From GCA-2720975 sp964467985 (GTDB lineage Bacteria > Planctomycetota > UBA1135 > GCA-002686595): 64,000 nt of DNA. Position 1 is the first letter of the stretch. Each line of letters begins with the position of its first letter. The stretch lies in assembly GCA_964467985.1 (NCBI GenBank), contig CAYXTP010000003.1, positions 289,118 to 353,117 of the forward strand, written 5' to 3'. Both the position numbers and the translations under genes were made by a program. Shown piece by piece: positions 24,732 to 33,585 of this stretch. A model generated the notes under the pieces. It saw nothing but the letters and a program-made list of their open reading frames with translations. It had not been told where the DNA came from and made no database searches.

Positions 24732-26333
24732 CTAGTCCCGTGGCCCGTAGACCATTCGTTGATCACCCGAGTCCACCCAAGAGGGTGGAATGGTGGATGC
24801 GCTGGAGAATTTTCGCCGAAGGCGCTCATGCATTCCAAAGGCCTTGGCCTCCCAAGCTGCCCGTTTGTAGCTGCCATTCTCGAGGCGCTTTTGGGCCCTG
24901 CGCTCCCACCAACCGATTCGCCCACGAGCCAAGCCGTAGGAGAGGGTCACGTAGTGCTGGTACATGCGGCGTACCGCAGCCACGCGCGGGGGAATGTTGC
25001 CGGGCCAAGTCTCTTCCAAGTGGTATTCGCCGATCGACCCCCACTCGGGCAGAGTGGTCGGTCCCTGGTAACCGAGCTCCACTGCTTGATCCCACATGGG
25101 AGTGCCGGGAATCGGCCTGTAGGGCCAGGCGTTGGGTCTCGACAGGGGCGCCGCGTTGTGCACACGCAGGCACTGGTCCAGGGTGGACATCATGGACTCC
25201 TCCGACTCACCCGGATAACCGACGATGTACGTGATGGATCCCTGGATCCCTCGCCGGTCCATCTCCACGGCAGCCTGCACGTTGTCCTCTCCATAGATCG
25301 GCTTGCCGATGATCTTCATCATGGCGTCGTCGCCGGCCTCGGCGCCCATCTCGTGCACGTACATGCCTGAATCGGCCATCATGTCCAGGGTGTCCGGCTT
25401 GTAGTGCAAGATCGAATGGGTCTCGATGAAGCAGTTCCAGCCGAACTTCATGTCGCGCTCCAACATGCCCTGAGCGAAACCACGGGCGCGTTTCTCGTTC
25501 ACGCCCCAATTGGCGTCGTGAAAGCGCACGGAATCAAAGCCCCAGCGATCGTGCAGCTCTTCGAGATCGTCGAGCATGCGGTCGGCGGGCACGGGCTTCC
25601 AGCGCCTGTCGGTGACAGCTGGAGAGCAGCAAAAGCCGCAGGGCTCGGGGCAGCCATAGCTGCCGAAGTACGTGATTCCAAAGTAGGGCTTGTCGTAACC
25701 GATCCACGGTGGCGAGGGCAGCCGAATGACATCGCGCACAGATGCGGGTCTCATTTGAGCCTCTCGATAGGGCTCGATATCGATCAGGTGCCAGGGCATG
25801 GGCAAAATCTCATCCCAGCCGGCGACCGCTCTCCGATCGGTCTTGTGAACGGCCCCATCTCGCCAGAGCGCCAAACCGGGCACGTCTTCCAGATCGGCGC
25901 CCGAATCGATGGCTCGCACGAAGTCCCGAAACGTCAGTTCACCCTGGCCGATGACAACGGCCTCATACAAGCCGGTTTCCAACATCAAGTCGGGTCGTAC
26001 GGAGGCGAACCAGCCACCGATCACCGCCGGCAGGTCCGGGTGTCGAGCCTTGACCTTCGTCATGGCCTGCCAACCGTCGTTGACCATGTATCCCAAGATG
26101 CCGGTGGTGCCGACCAACATCGCACCCTCGCACATGTCGATCAGCTTCTTGTGGCCCTCGTCACCTGCGTACAGGCTGCCATCCAAGATCTCGATCTCGT
26201 ACCCATCGGCCAGGGGATAGGCCGCGATCGTCATGAGCTCCAAGGGCAGCATGTCCTTGCTCGAATCACGCCCGCGGCTGACGTCTACCTGCTTGGGCTG
26301 GTAGAGCACGATTCTCTTCTTGCGTTGGATCAT
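24732..26333 (-). CDS. B12-binding-domain radical SAM enzyme of unknown substrate
   Basis: An N-terminal cobalamin-binding-like Rossmann domain (1-150) lacks the DxHxxG base-off motif. The radical SAM core follows with the [4Fe-4S] motif C-x3-C-x2-C: Cys228, Cys232, Cys235 in YGCPEPCGFCC. It continues with TYIVGYPGESEESMM and GTPMW, as in the BchE/HpnP-type class B group. Length 533. Candidates include hopanoid or tetrapyrrole modification, but there are no such partner genes here. It lies downstream of pdxA on the same strand (45-bp gap), so they may be cotranscribed. I do not assign a substrate. Confidence 0.87.
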   Translation of the reverse strand: MIQRKKRIVLYQPKQVDVSRGRDSSKDMLPLELMTIAAYPLADGYEIEILDGSLYAGDEGHKKLIDMCEGAMLVGTTGILGYMVNDGWQAMTKVKARHPDLPAVIGGWFASVRPDLMLETGLYEAVVIGQGELTFRDFVRAIDSGADLEDVPGLALWRDGAVHKTDRRAVAGWDEILPMPWHLIDIEPYREAQMRPASVRDVIRLPSPPWIGYDKPYFGITYFGSYGCPEPCGFCCSPAVTDRRWKPVPADRMLDDLEELHDRWGFDSVRFHDANWGVNEKRARGFAQGMLERDMKFGWNCFIETHSILHYKPDTLDMMADSGMYVHEMGAEAGDDAMMKIIGKPIYGEDNVQAAVEMDRRGIQGSITYIVGYPGESEESMMSTLDQCLRVHNAAPLSRPNAWPYRPIPGTPMWDQAVELGYQGPTTLPEWGSIGEYHLEETWPGNIPPRVAAVRRMYQHYVTLSYGLARGRIGWWERRAQKRLENGSYKRAAWEAKAFGMHERLRRKFSSASTIPPSWVDSGDQRMVYGPRD

Positions 26334-26378
26334 GTTGCTTTGGAGTCGCAGGCAATCCCGAGAGGGCCAGGGCGAACC

Positions 26379-27434
26379 TTACGTGCACGGGAGACTTCTG
26401 CAGTCTACCCCCTTGAGAGCCGCCGGAGGTGCTCCTTCCTGGCCCGCAGCGCCGGGGATCACCCCGCGCGCGGCCATCAGCACGGCGGCTCGCAGATTGG
26501 TCGCATCGGCTTGGCCCCTGCCCGCAATGTCAAACGCCGTTCCGTGTACAGGGCTGAGACGACGGTAGGGCAAGCCGGCTAGCAGGGTCACCCCACATCC
26601 CTCTGAGAGGAGTTTGAGGGGAATGAACCCCTGGTCGTGATACAGGGCCAGGACGCCATCCCACTGCCCGCGCGCAGCCTCGAGAAAGACGCTATCCGGC
26701 GAAATGGGACCCCAGACGGACAGCCCGGCGGCACGCGCATCCGCCACAGCCGGTTCGATCTGCTCGAGTTCTTCCGATCCGAACAGGCCCCCTTCGCCGG
26801 CGTGCGGATTCAACCCGGCGACAGCAAGGCGCGGTGAGCGGATGCCCTCCGCCCGCAGGGTTGAGTCAAAGAGCTGCAGGCGCTCCAGAATATCCGCACG
26901 ACGCACGCCCTCGAGAGCCTCTCTCAAGGACAGGTGACGGGTGAGCAACATGACTCGAAGGTTTCCGGCGACGGCCACCATTTCACAAGCTTCGGCAGCG
27001 GCCCAGCGTCCGAGGAGTTCCGTTTGGCCTTCCACCTTCTCACCCGCTAGGTGCAGAGCCTCCTTACAAACCGGCGCGGTCACCAGGGCTCTGACCCTTC
27101 CATCTTGCGCGAGCTCCGCGCCGCGCCGCAAGGCAGCGAGAGCCGTGCGCCCGCAGTCGGCCTGGGCCCGACCCATGGCGACACGACCACTACCCTCTGT
27201 AGCGCACCAAAGGTGGGTTGCAGAACCTCCGACTTCCGATTCAGCTTCATCGAGCGACCTCAGACCTGCAGGTTTCAGGTCCTCTGGGCCAACGACGACG
27301 AGCTGAACCTCCTGGCCTAGAGCTTTCTCTCCCAGCAAGACCTGCACGAGCTCCGGTCCGATGCCCGCCGGATCCCCCACCGTCAGGGCGATCCTGGGTC
27401 GCGCATCGGCAAGCTGGGCGGAGTCGTGTTCCAT
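26379..27434 (-). CDS. pdxA: 4-hydroxythreonine-4-phosphate dehydrogenase
   Basis: PdxA oxidises 4-phosphohydroxy-L-threonine in DXP-independent pyridoxal phosphate synthesis, with a divalent metal. The sequence has LTVGDPAGIGPELVQ at the start, LNPHAGEGGLFGSEE, LYHDQGFIPLK with the metal-binding histidine, and SPVHGTAFDIAGRGQAD. The length (351) is slightly above the usual 330, mostly by an extended C-terminus. There is a weak AGGA 8 nt before ATG. PdxJ is not nearby. It is divergent from the histidine kinase gene. Confidence 0.93.
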   Translation of the reverse strand: MEHDSAQLADARPRIALTVGDPAGIGPELVQVLLGEKALGQEVQLVVVGPEDLKPAGLRSLDEAESEVGGSATHLWCATEGSGRVAMGRAQADCGRTALAALRRGAELAQDGRVRALVTAPVCKEALHLAGEKVEGQTELLGRWAAAEACEMVAVAGNLRVMLLTRHLSLREALEGVRRADILERLQLFDSTLRAEGIRSPRLAVAGLNPHAGEGGLFGSEELEQIEPAVADARAAGLSVWGPISPDSVFLEAARGQWDGVLALYHDQGFIPLKLLSEGCGVTLLAGLPYRRLSPVHGTAFDIAGRGQADATNLRAAVLMAARGVIPGAAGQEGAPPAALKGVDCRSLPCT

Positions 27435-27472
27435 GGCAGCATCCTAGCAGGCGCCCAGAGGCGTCGGGCGCG

Positions 27473-27529
27473 CAGGGGAGCATTCAGATTTCGGCGGCCG
27501 CCCCTCCTGAATGCGAATCGGAGCCCCTG
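27473..27529. repeat. Inverted repeat in the pdxA / histidine kinase divergent region
   Basis: GCATTCAG (27480-27487) pairs with CTGAATGC (27507-27514), and an outer CAGGGG (27473-27478) pairs with CCCCTG (27524-27529) with a bulge. It lies in the 192-bp divergent spacer, about 40 bp above the pdxA start, so it could be a regulatory site or a 5'-UTR structure. Role is inference. Confidence 0.35.
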
Positions 27530-27627
27530 GCGTCTCGAATCTGGACTGACGCGGCCCCCCTCTTTAGTCCGTAGCCAGGGGTCGTCGATAGGGCACGCAG
27601 AGTCTAGGCCTGAGGCTCTTCCCCCCC

Positions 27628-29625
27628 ATGCAAGCGCTCGGAGTCCCCAACCCTGAACACGACTCTGTGGATACGTGTCCGAAGGTCATCAGGGCCAAAC
27701 GCAATAAGCGTGTTCGACACCTTCAAACTCGGGTTGTGCCTGCCCTGCGGGCCGCTGGCTTGGCAGGGACGATCCTGTTGGTCTACCTGCACGTCTTGCT
27801 GGTACCCAACATGGCCACAGTGGCTGACTCCCTGCTGTACGCGGTCGTCGCGGTGACCTACGCGGTATTGAGCACACTCGCATTGAGGATGTTCTACCGG
27901 CCTGACTCACGGGTCTCTCTGGGACTGGTCTTCCTCGCTCTGGATGTCTTGCTATTCGGTCTCGCGATCTGGTGTACAGGGGCCGAAACGAGCTGGCTGT
28001 TCTTCTTGCCGCTCGTCCGAGTTGCGGACCAGACCTTCACGACTGTTCGGCGGGCTGTCGGTTTCGCCATCTACGGCGTCCTGGTCTACGCTGGGCTGGT
28101 GGGGATGATGGAGCTGACCGGACGAGATGTAGACATGGGTGTGCAGGCGGCCAAGATGGCAATTCTCCTGATCATCGGTCTGCACATCTCAGCCGCGGCC
28201 CTCACCGCCTGGAAGATTCGGGCTCGACAGGAAGCTGCGACACAGCAATCGCGGGAACTCATTGTCGCCCTACGCCAGAAGTCCACCGCTCTCGAGCACA
28301 TGAGTGTCGAGGCGCGAGCCGCCAGTGAAGCCAAGGGTCGTTTCCTGGCCAACATGAGTCACGAGATCCGCACGCCCATGAACGGCATCGTGGGCATGGT
28401 TGAGTTGGTCCTGGCCTCCGATCTGACGGATGATCAGGCTGAACTACTTCAGCACGCTCACGACGCAACCCACTCCCTGCGCAGGGTGATCAACGACGTC
28501 CTCGACTTCTCCAAGATCGAGGCGGGCAAGCTCGATATTGAGCATCGGGCCTATGACTTGCGTGAGGCGCTGGATTCGACCCTCAGCAATCTCAGACCTA
28601 GGGCCCAGGACAAGCAGCTGAGCCTTGAGCGCGACGTGGCAGACAGCGTCCCGCGACAGGTTCTTGGAGACGCTGGGCGTCTCTCGCAAGTTCTCTCCAA
28701 TCTTGTTGGCAACGCCATCAAATTCACAGAAGCGGGTCGCGTGTCCGTGCACGTCGACGTTGGGACGCACAGCGAAGATCAGGTCGAACTGCACGTAACG
28801 GTTTCCGATACGGGCATCGGGATCGCAGACGAGAGGCAAGAGCACATCTTCGACTCGTTCGCCCAAGCGGATGAATCGACAACACGGCTCTTTGGCGGCA
28901 CGGGTCTGGGCTTGACCATCTGCTCCCAACTGGTACGGCTCATGGGTGGCCGTATCTGGCTAGAGAGTGAACCCGGAAGCGGGAGTGCGTTCCACTTCAC
29001 CATCGCCTGCGGCAAGTCAGAAGGGTCCACAGCGGAGCCACTGGGATCAACAAGTCCGCCACTGAGCCGTGAAGGCATGCACGCCACGCCAGCGGTAGGT
29101 GACACCGATAGCCTTCTGAGCGACACAGCGCGGCGCCTGTTGAGTCAGGTGCACTCGCTTGTGGACTCCCAGCCCGCTGACGAATCAAACCTCAACCAAC
29201 GCAGCGAACGCCAACTGCGCATCCTTCTGGCCGAAGACAACCGGGTCAATCAGTTCGTCGCCCAGCGCATGCTCCTTTCTTGGGGACATACCGTTGACAC
29301 CGTCGATCATGGTCAAGCGGCGCTCGATGCCTTGCAGGAGGGGACCTACGACGTGGTCCTGATGGACGTATCCATGCCGGTGATGGGTGGCCTAGAGGCC
29401 GCACGGGAACAGCGCGATCGGGAGAGCCGTGACGGCGGGCATGTCCATATCGTGGCCATGACGGCCAATGCCATGCGAGGGGACCGAGAACTCTGCCTCC
29501 ATGCTGGAATGGACGATTACTTGTCGAAGCCCATCCAGGCCGGGCTGTTCTTCGAGGCTCTCGAGCGTGTGGAGTTGGCCCCCCTAGCCACCACGCTTCC
29601 GTCCGATCCCGATTCCGGAAGCTAG
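27628..29625 (+). CDS. Hybrid sensor histidine kinase with receiver domain
   Basis: The N-terminal region has five to six membrane helices (about 40-195) and no recognisable sensing motif. A short coiled coil leads to HisKA (FLANMSHEIRTPMNGIVGM, His245), the HATPase_c domain (GRLSQVLSNLVGNAIKFT; FGGTGLGLTI) and a C-terminal receiver (LLAEDNRVNQ, VVLMDVSMPVMGG, Asp580, with a Lys near MDDYLSKP). No Hpt or output domain is present, so a separate phosphotransfer protein or regulator must complete the relay. The ATG at 27628 follows TTCCCCCCC and has no Shine-Dalgarno. The sulfatase-like gene follows after 100 bp; no regulatory link is visible. Confidence 0.92.
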   Translation: MQALGVPNPEHDSVDTCPKVIRAKRNKRVRHLQTRVVPALRAAGLAGTILLVYLHVLLVPNMATVADSLLYAVVAVTYAVLSTLALRMFYRPDSRVSLGLVFLALDVLLFGLAIWCTGAETSWLFFLPLVRVADQTFTTVRRAVGFAIYGVLVYAGLVGMMELTGRDVDMGVQAAKMAILLIIGLHISAAALTAWKIRARQEAATQQSRELIVALRQKSTALEHMSVEARAASEAKGRFLANMSHEIRTPMNGIVGMVELVLASDLTDDQAELLQHAHDATHSLRRVINDVLDFSKIEAGKLDIEHRAYDLREALDSTLSNLRPRAQDKQLSLERDVADSVPRQVLGDAGRLSQVLSNLVGNAIKFTEAGRVSVHVDVGTHSEDQVELHVTVSDTGIGIADERQEHIFDSFAQADESTTRLFGGTGLGLTICSQLVRLMGGRIWLESEPGSGSAFHFTIACGKSEGSTAEPLGSTSPPLSREGMHATPAVGDTDSLLSDTARRLLSQVHSLVDSQPADESNLNQRSERQLRILLAEDNRVNQFVAQRMLLSWGHTVDTVDHGQAALDALQEGTYDVVLMDVSMPVMGGLEAAREQRDRESRDGGHVHIVAMTANAMRGDRELCLHAGMDDYLSKPIQAGLFFEALERVELAPLATTLPSDPDSGS

Positions 29626-29713
29626 GCAGACGACTAACGCCTCGGTTTCGGGCGGACAGTCTGAATGCAACTCCGCGCCCGGATCAGGGGAGTGAGGACG
29701 ACGGCGGGTCTGC

Positions 29714-29719
29714 TAGGCT
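29714..29719 (+). promoter_or_regulatory. Candidate -10 element just before a GTG start
   Basis: TAGGCT ends 7 nt before the GTG start at 29727, the spacing expected for a leaderless transcript. No -35 is clear. The inference rests on this spacing plus similar cases at 46473, 48527 and 61073. Confidence 0.3.
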
Positions 29720-29726
29720 TCAAGGG

Positions 29727-31346
29727 GTGAAGACAAGCCGATACTCCCTGCCGCTGGTTCCGTTGGCGTTGATCATGAGCGCCTGTGCGGAGCCCGAGCC
29801 CGGTGTTCGCACGCGTCCGAATCTGCTGCTGGTGAGCATCGACTGCCTGAGGGCAGACCACGTTTCTTGTTACGGCTACGAACGAGAAACGACTCCGACC
29901 CTGGATGGCCTGGCTCGTGGCGGGGTGCGATTCAATCGCACGATCTCGAGCAGTTCCTGGACCCTGCCGGCGCATCTCTCCATGCTCACGGGCTTGCCTG
30001 TCTCAGCCCACGGAATTGATGACGACCGACTGTACGCGCGCCACGACGAGCAGGGTCAAGCCGTTCCCGTCCCCCTGCGTGGGGTCTTTGTCTCTGAGAT
30101 CTTGCGCTCGGCGGGTTACGTCACGGCTGGCTTCTTCACTTGGAAGTACTTGGAATCCCAATTCGGTTTCGGACCGGGATTCGACACCTGGGAACGACTC
30201 GGGCACACCTTCTATTCCCACCCAGAAGTAGGACCCATCTGGGACCGGTTGAGTGCAGCCGGAGACAATGAAGGCATGCTGGCCCTGGCCGAGTCCCACC
30301 CTGACCTCTTTGATGCGGCCCGGCCGAGCGCCCCGGAAACCGTCGATCGAGCGTTGCAGTGGATGGAGCAGCGGTCCGAGCAAGAAAAAGAGCAGCCCTT
30401 TTTCCTGTTTGTGCACCTCTTCGACGTCCACGACCCCTATCACCCGCCGGAGCCGCACTACTCTCTGTTTGCGGAGGGCTACGACGGGCCCATCGACGGC
30501 TACAACGTGACCAATGCCAAGTCACCCGTGCGCGGCGACATGCCCGAGGCAGACTTGAGGCGACTGGTTTCCTTGTACGACGGGGCCATTCACTTTGTGG
30601 ACAGCGAACTCGCTCGGCTCTTCGAAGGCCTGCGATCGCAAGGGTTGGAGCAGGACACCCTGGTGGTCGTCACGGCCGACCACGGCGAGGAGTTCTTCGA
30701 ACACGGGCACAAGACACACCGCCGTCAACTGCACATGGAGAGCATCGCGGTGCCCCTGATTCTCTCATGGCCTGGCCACCTGCCTGCGGGGCAGGTGATC
30801 GGGGGAACAACGGGTTTGGTGGATGTAGTCCCCACGCTCTTGTCTGCGGCCGGCGTCGATGGACCTGTGCCCACCGCCGGAAGGGATTTACTACCGCTAG
30901 CGCGGGGTGAGCCAGCGGGTTCGGCACCCGCCTATCTGGCAGAATTGACCCTCTTCGACGGTCAAGGTGCTCCCCAGCGGCACGCGTCCATCGTGGTGGG
31001 CGACGAGCAGTGGTTGCTCCGCACGCGTGGTCCGGATCCCTGGGTCGCGCAGTACTTCGACCTGCAAGCGAACCCGCTCGGCGCTGGGCCCGGCCAGAGT
31101 GTCGACCCGGCCCAGCAGAATGGAGTGGGCCCGAACCTGGTTGAACGACTCGAGCGCCAGCGAGTCCTCTTGAAACGACTGCGCGCAGCACAACCCGCGC
31201 GGGGCGCAGGTGCCTCGCCCCTGACCCGTCGGGACCTGCTCGAATTGGCAGCGATGGGCTACGTCGGAGGGGAGGATGAGAATCCGGTCGAAGGAGGGCG
31301 GACCGAACGCCTGCCCCTGGACGGGGGTGCCTGGTCCGACGACTAG
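29727..31346 (+). CDS. Sulfatase-like (alkaline phosphatase superfamily) lipoprotein
   Basis: An N-terminal lipoprotein-like signal ends near MSAC (Cys20). The hydrolase domain starts PNLLLVSIDCLRADHVSCYGY and has the metal-binding VVVTADHGEEFFEHG. The nucleophile region is SSWTLPAHLSMLTG. Alignment with the formylglycine motif C/S-x-P-x-R puts Thr79 at the Cys/Ser position and His at the Arg position, so it cannot be matured to formylglycine. Related SWTLPAH proteins use Thr and act on phosphate esters or transfer groups, so phosphodiesterase or sulfo/phospho-transferase activity is more likely than true sulfatase. It is probably anchored in the periplasm. Stop codon shares CTAG 31343-31346 with glpK. 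Confidence 0.85.
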   Translation: MKTSRYSLPLVPLALIMSACAEPEPGVRTRPNLLLVSIDCLRADHVSCYGYERETTPTLDGLARGGVRFNRTISSSSWTLPAHLSMLTGLPVSAHGIDDDRLYARHDEQGQAVPVPLRGVFVSEILRSAGYVTAGFFTWKYLESQFGFGPGFDTWERLGHTFYSHPEVGPIWDRLSAAGDNEGMLALAESHPDLFDAARPSAPETVDRALQWMEQRSEQEKEQPFFLFVHLFDVHDPYHPPEPHYSLFAEGYDGPIDGYNVTNAKSPVRGDMPEADLRRLVSLYDGAIHFVDSELARLFEGLRSQGLEQDTLVVVTADHGEEFFEHGHKTHRRQLHMESIAVPLILSWPGHLPAGQVIGGTTGLVDVVPTLLSAAGVDGPVPTAGRDLLPLARGEPAGSAPAYLAELTLFDGQGAPQRHASIVVGDEQWLLRTRGPDPWVAQYFDLQANPLGAGPGQSVDPAQQNGVGPNLVERLERQRVLLKRLRAAQPARGAGASPLTRRDLLELAAMGYVGGEDENPVEGGRTERLPLDGGAWSDD

Positions 31347-32812
31347 CTGCGCACGCGCGCGACCGCAGCGCGCCAGCGGCCAAGCCACTCCTCCCGGTGC
31401 GCGGCATCGATTTGCGGTCTGAAGTAGTCACTATCTCCTCGGGCGGCAAGCACGGCTGTCGGGTCTTGCCAGTGGCCAATCCCCATACCCGCCAGGGCCG
31501 CGGCCCCGCGCGCTGTGGCCTCCACTTGCGGCGGACGGAGGACACTCAGGCCGGCGGCATCGGCTTGCATGGAGAGCAGCAGGTCGTTCGCCGCGGCACC
31601 GCCATCGACCAGTAGCTCGTCAATCGGCAAGCCTGTATCCGCGCGCAGGTGCTCCACGATTTCCGCGCACTGCAAGGCGATGGCTTCCAACGCTGCCCGG
31701 GCGACGTGAGCGCGCTGGGTACCCCGAGTTAGCCCGAGCAGCGCCGCCCGCGCCTCGGGGTCCCAGTAGGGCGCTCCCAGTCCGGCAAAGGCGGGCACCA
31801 AGAACACGCCCCCCGTGTCGTCAACTTTCCGCGCCAAAGCCTCGGAGTCCGCCGCCGATTCCAAGATGCCCAAGCCATCCCGCAGCCACTGCAGAATCAA
31901 GCCTCCAGAAAAAACGGAGCCCTCCAGCGCGTAGCAAGGCGCACCATCCGGTCCTACCGCCAGAGTCGTCAACAACCCCGAGTTGGAGTCCATGCGCCGC
32001 TGCCCGGTGTTCAAGAGCAGGAAACAGCCCGTGCCGTAGGTGTTCTTGAAGCTGCCCTCTCGCAGACATCCCTGCCCGAAGAGTGCGGCCTGTTGATCCC
32101 CTGCGATGCCGTGGATCGGTGCGTGAAAGCCACGCGGCAGTTGGGCCTCGCCAAAGTGGGAAGTCGATGTGCGCACCTCCGGCAGCCAAGCGGGGTCGAC
32201 GCCCAGAAGTGTGCACAGTTCTGCGTTCCAGACGCGCTCGTCAATGTCGTAGAGAAGTGTGCGCGCAGCGTTAGTTGGATCGGTCGCGCACTGCGCGCCG
32301 CCAGTGAGGTGGTGGACGACGAGCGCGTCCACGGTGCAGAAACGCAGGTGCCCCTTCTTTGCAGCCTCGGCCACACCTGGGCGCTGGGACAGCAGCCACT
32401 CAATCTTGGTGCCTGAGAAATAAGGGTCCAAGACGAGTCCTGTGCGCCTTCGGAATAGCTTTGCGTGCCCCTCCGCTTTGAGCTGCTCACAGCGGGGAGC
32501 CGTGCGCCGATCCTGCCAGACGATGCCCGTCCCCAGGGCCTGCCCGGTGCGCGTGTTCAGGGCGAAGATCGTCTCGCGTTGATTGGTGATCCCCAAAGCA
32601 GCAGGCGGCCCGGACGCGCCTTGCAGGACGTCCTCCAGGGTCGCATCCAAGGCCGACAGAATCGAGCTGGCGCTATGTTCGACCTGGCCCGGCTGGGGAA
32701 AGAGTTGTTCAAACTCACGGGTCGAACGCGCGAGGGGTCGCAACGCCTCATCGAAGAGGATGGAGGTGACACCCGTGGTGCCCGCGTCTACAGCCAAGAT
32801 CTCGGTAGCCAT
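31343..32812 (-). CDS. glpK: Glycerol kinase
   Basis: GlpK phosphorylates glycerol to glycerol-3-phosphate with ATP. The FGGY-fold signatures are present: VDAGTTGVTSILFD, ITNQRETIFALN, YFSGTKIEWLL, GIAGDQQAALFGQGC and NTYGTGCFLLLNTG, and the C-terminal VDGGAAANDLLLSMQAD. The length of 489 is normal. GlpF and GlpD are not adjacent. The region before the ATG (CTAGGGTGGGGCC) is only weakly Shine-Dalgarno-like. It is convergent with the sulfatase-like gene and separated from the sigma operon by a hairpin terminator. Confidence 0.95.
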   Translation of the reverse strand: MATEILAVDAGTTGVTSILFDEALRPLARSTREFEQLFPQPGQVEHSASSILSALDATLEDVLQGASGPPAALGITNQRETIFALNTRTGQALGTGIVWQDRRTAPRCEQLKAEGHAKLFRRRTGLVLDPYFSGTKIEWLLSQRPGVAEAAKKGHLRFCTVDALVVHHLTGGAQCATDPTNAARTLLYDIDERVWNAELCTLLGVDPAWLPEVRTSTSHFGEAQLPRGFHAPIHGIAGDQQAALFGQGCLREGSFKNTYGTGCFLLLNTGQRRMDSNSGLLTTLAVGPDGAPCYALEGSVFSGGLILQWLRDGLGILESAADSEALARKVDDTGGVFLVPAFAGLGAPYWDPEARAALLGLTRGTQRAHVARAALEAIALQCAEIVEHLRADTGLPIDELLVDGGAAANDLLLSMQADAAGLSVLRPPQVEATARGAAALAGMGIGHWQDPTAVLAARGDSDYFRPQIDAAHREEWLGRWRAAVARVRS

Positions 32813-32889
32813 GGCCCCACCCTAGCGTGCGAGCCGAGGCCACGCCCCTCTGGCCATTCCCGCGTCTTGCGCGCTACCCACTCGAATGC

Positions 32890-32931
32890 AATCGGCCCCC
32901 TCTTGCAGGCGACTGCGAGAGGGGGCCGATT
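32890..32931 (-). terminator. GC-rich hairpin after the secreted-protein gene
   Basis: A 14-bp perfect stem (32890-32903 with 32918-32931, AATCGGCCCCCTCT) closes a 14-nt loop. It lies 40 bp after the stop of the 32971-33585 gene and before glpK. It has no T-run, so it could be a factor-assisted terminator or an mRNA-stabilising structure. Confidence 0.55.
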
Positions 32932-32970
32932 CGGAACCCGGAGAGAAGGACTCCGCGAAGAGCGATCGTC

Positions 32971-33585
32971 CTACAGGTCCTGGGTCACCGTGAAGATGCC
33001 ACCTATGGCGTCATAGTCAATGCGGCCGCGCTGCAGCCCTTGACGTTGCATGGTCACCAACGCGAAGTCACCGGCGGCAAGGTCCGCCACCGTGTCGTAG
33101 TCCGTGGCCATGGAGAAACCCATGTCGACCCAGCGGGGCCGACCTTGGAGCTGGTTGTCAATCTCCGTCATGACGTACATGCCGCCCCCGGTGAAGCCCG
33201 CGTTCAAGCCCATCCCGATACTGGGGTTGTCGTCCAGGACCTGCTCGTCAAACACGAGAGTCACGTCTCCGTAGAATTCAAGCCAGAGTTGCCCGTTGGG
33301 CAAGTTGATCAGGACGTAGTAGCCCGTGCCGTAGGCGTCCACAATGGACTGCATCACGACGTTGCGCTCGCCCGTGACGTAGAACGACTGAGATCCGTCG
33401 CCCCCATCTGCGGCGGGCAAGCTGCCAATGGTCCCATCGCACACGGCACCCACCGGAGTGCTGTTCAGTGCAACGAAAGCGGTCGCGCTGAGGGCCATGG
33501 CCAAGACAGCCCTCCGGAGGAACCTGAATCCCGAGCCCTGGGCCGCTTCGGCCTGGGTGGGTCTTGCGCTCATAGTTGTCTTCAT
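32971..33585 (-). CDS. Secreted protein of unknown function, third gene of the sigma operon
   Basis: A Sec-type N-terminus (RRAVLAMALSATAFVALNS) with an Ala-x-Ala-like cut site precedes a 170-residue beta-rich domain with Gly/Tyr-rich patches (AYGTGYYVLINLPNGQ, GFTGGGMYVMTEID). One Cys follows the predicted cleavage site. There are no catalytic motifs and I do not recognise a family. A strong Shine-Dalgarno GGGGAGGTGA lies about 6 nt before ATG 33585, inside the end of the upstream gene; the overlap is ATGA. Being the last gene of a sigma/anti-sigma operon suggests it is a surface product or regulator of that pathway. Confidence 0.75.
   Translation of the reverse strand: MKTTMSARPTQAEAAQGSGFRFLRRAVLAMALSATAFVALNSTPVGAVCDGTIGSLPAADGGDGSQSFYVTGERNVVMQSIVDAYGTGYYVLINLPNGQLWLEFYGDVTLVFDEQVLDDNPSIGMGLNAGFTGGGMYVMTEIDNQLQGRPRWVDMGFSMATDYDTVADLAAGDFALVTMQRQGLQRGRIDYDAIGGIFTVTQDL

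Noticed and set aside
30670..31545. 291-codon minus frame across the sulfatase-like gene
   Set aside because: It covers the metal-binding motifs of the real gene on the other strand and has shadow-frame composition.
32813..32970. Small gene between glpK and the secreted-protein gene
   Set aside because: No frame with a start and coding composition; the 14-bp hairpin explains the spacer.
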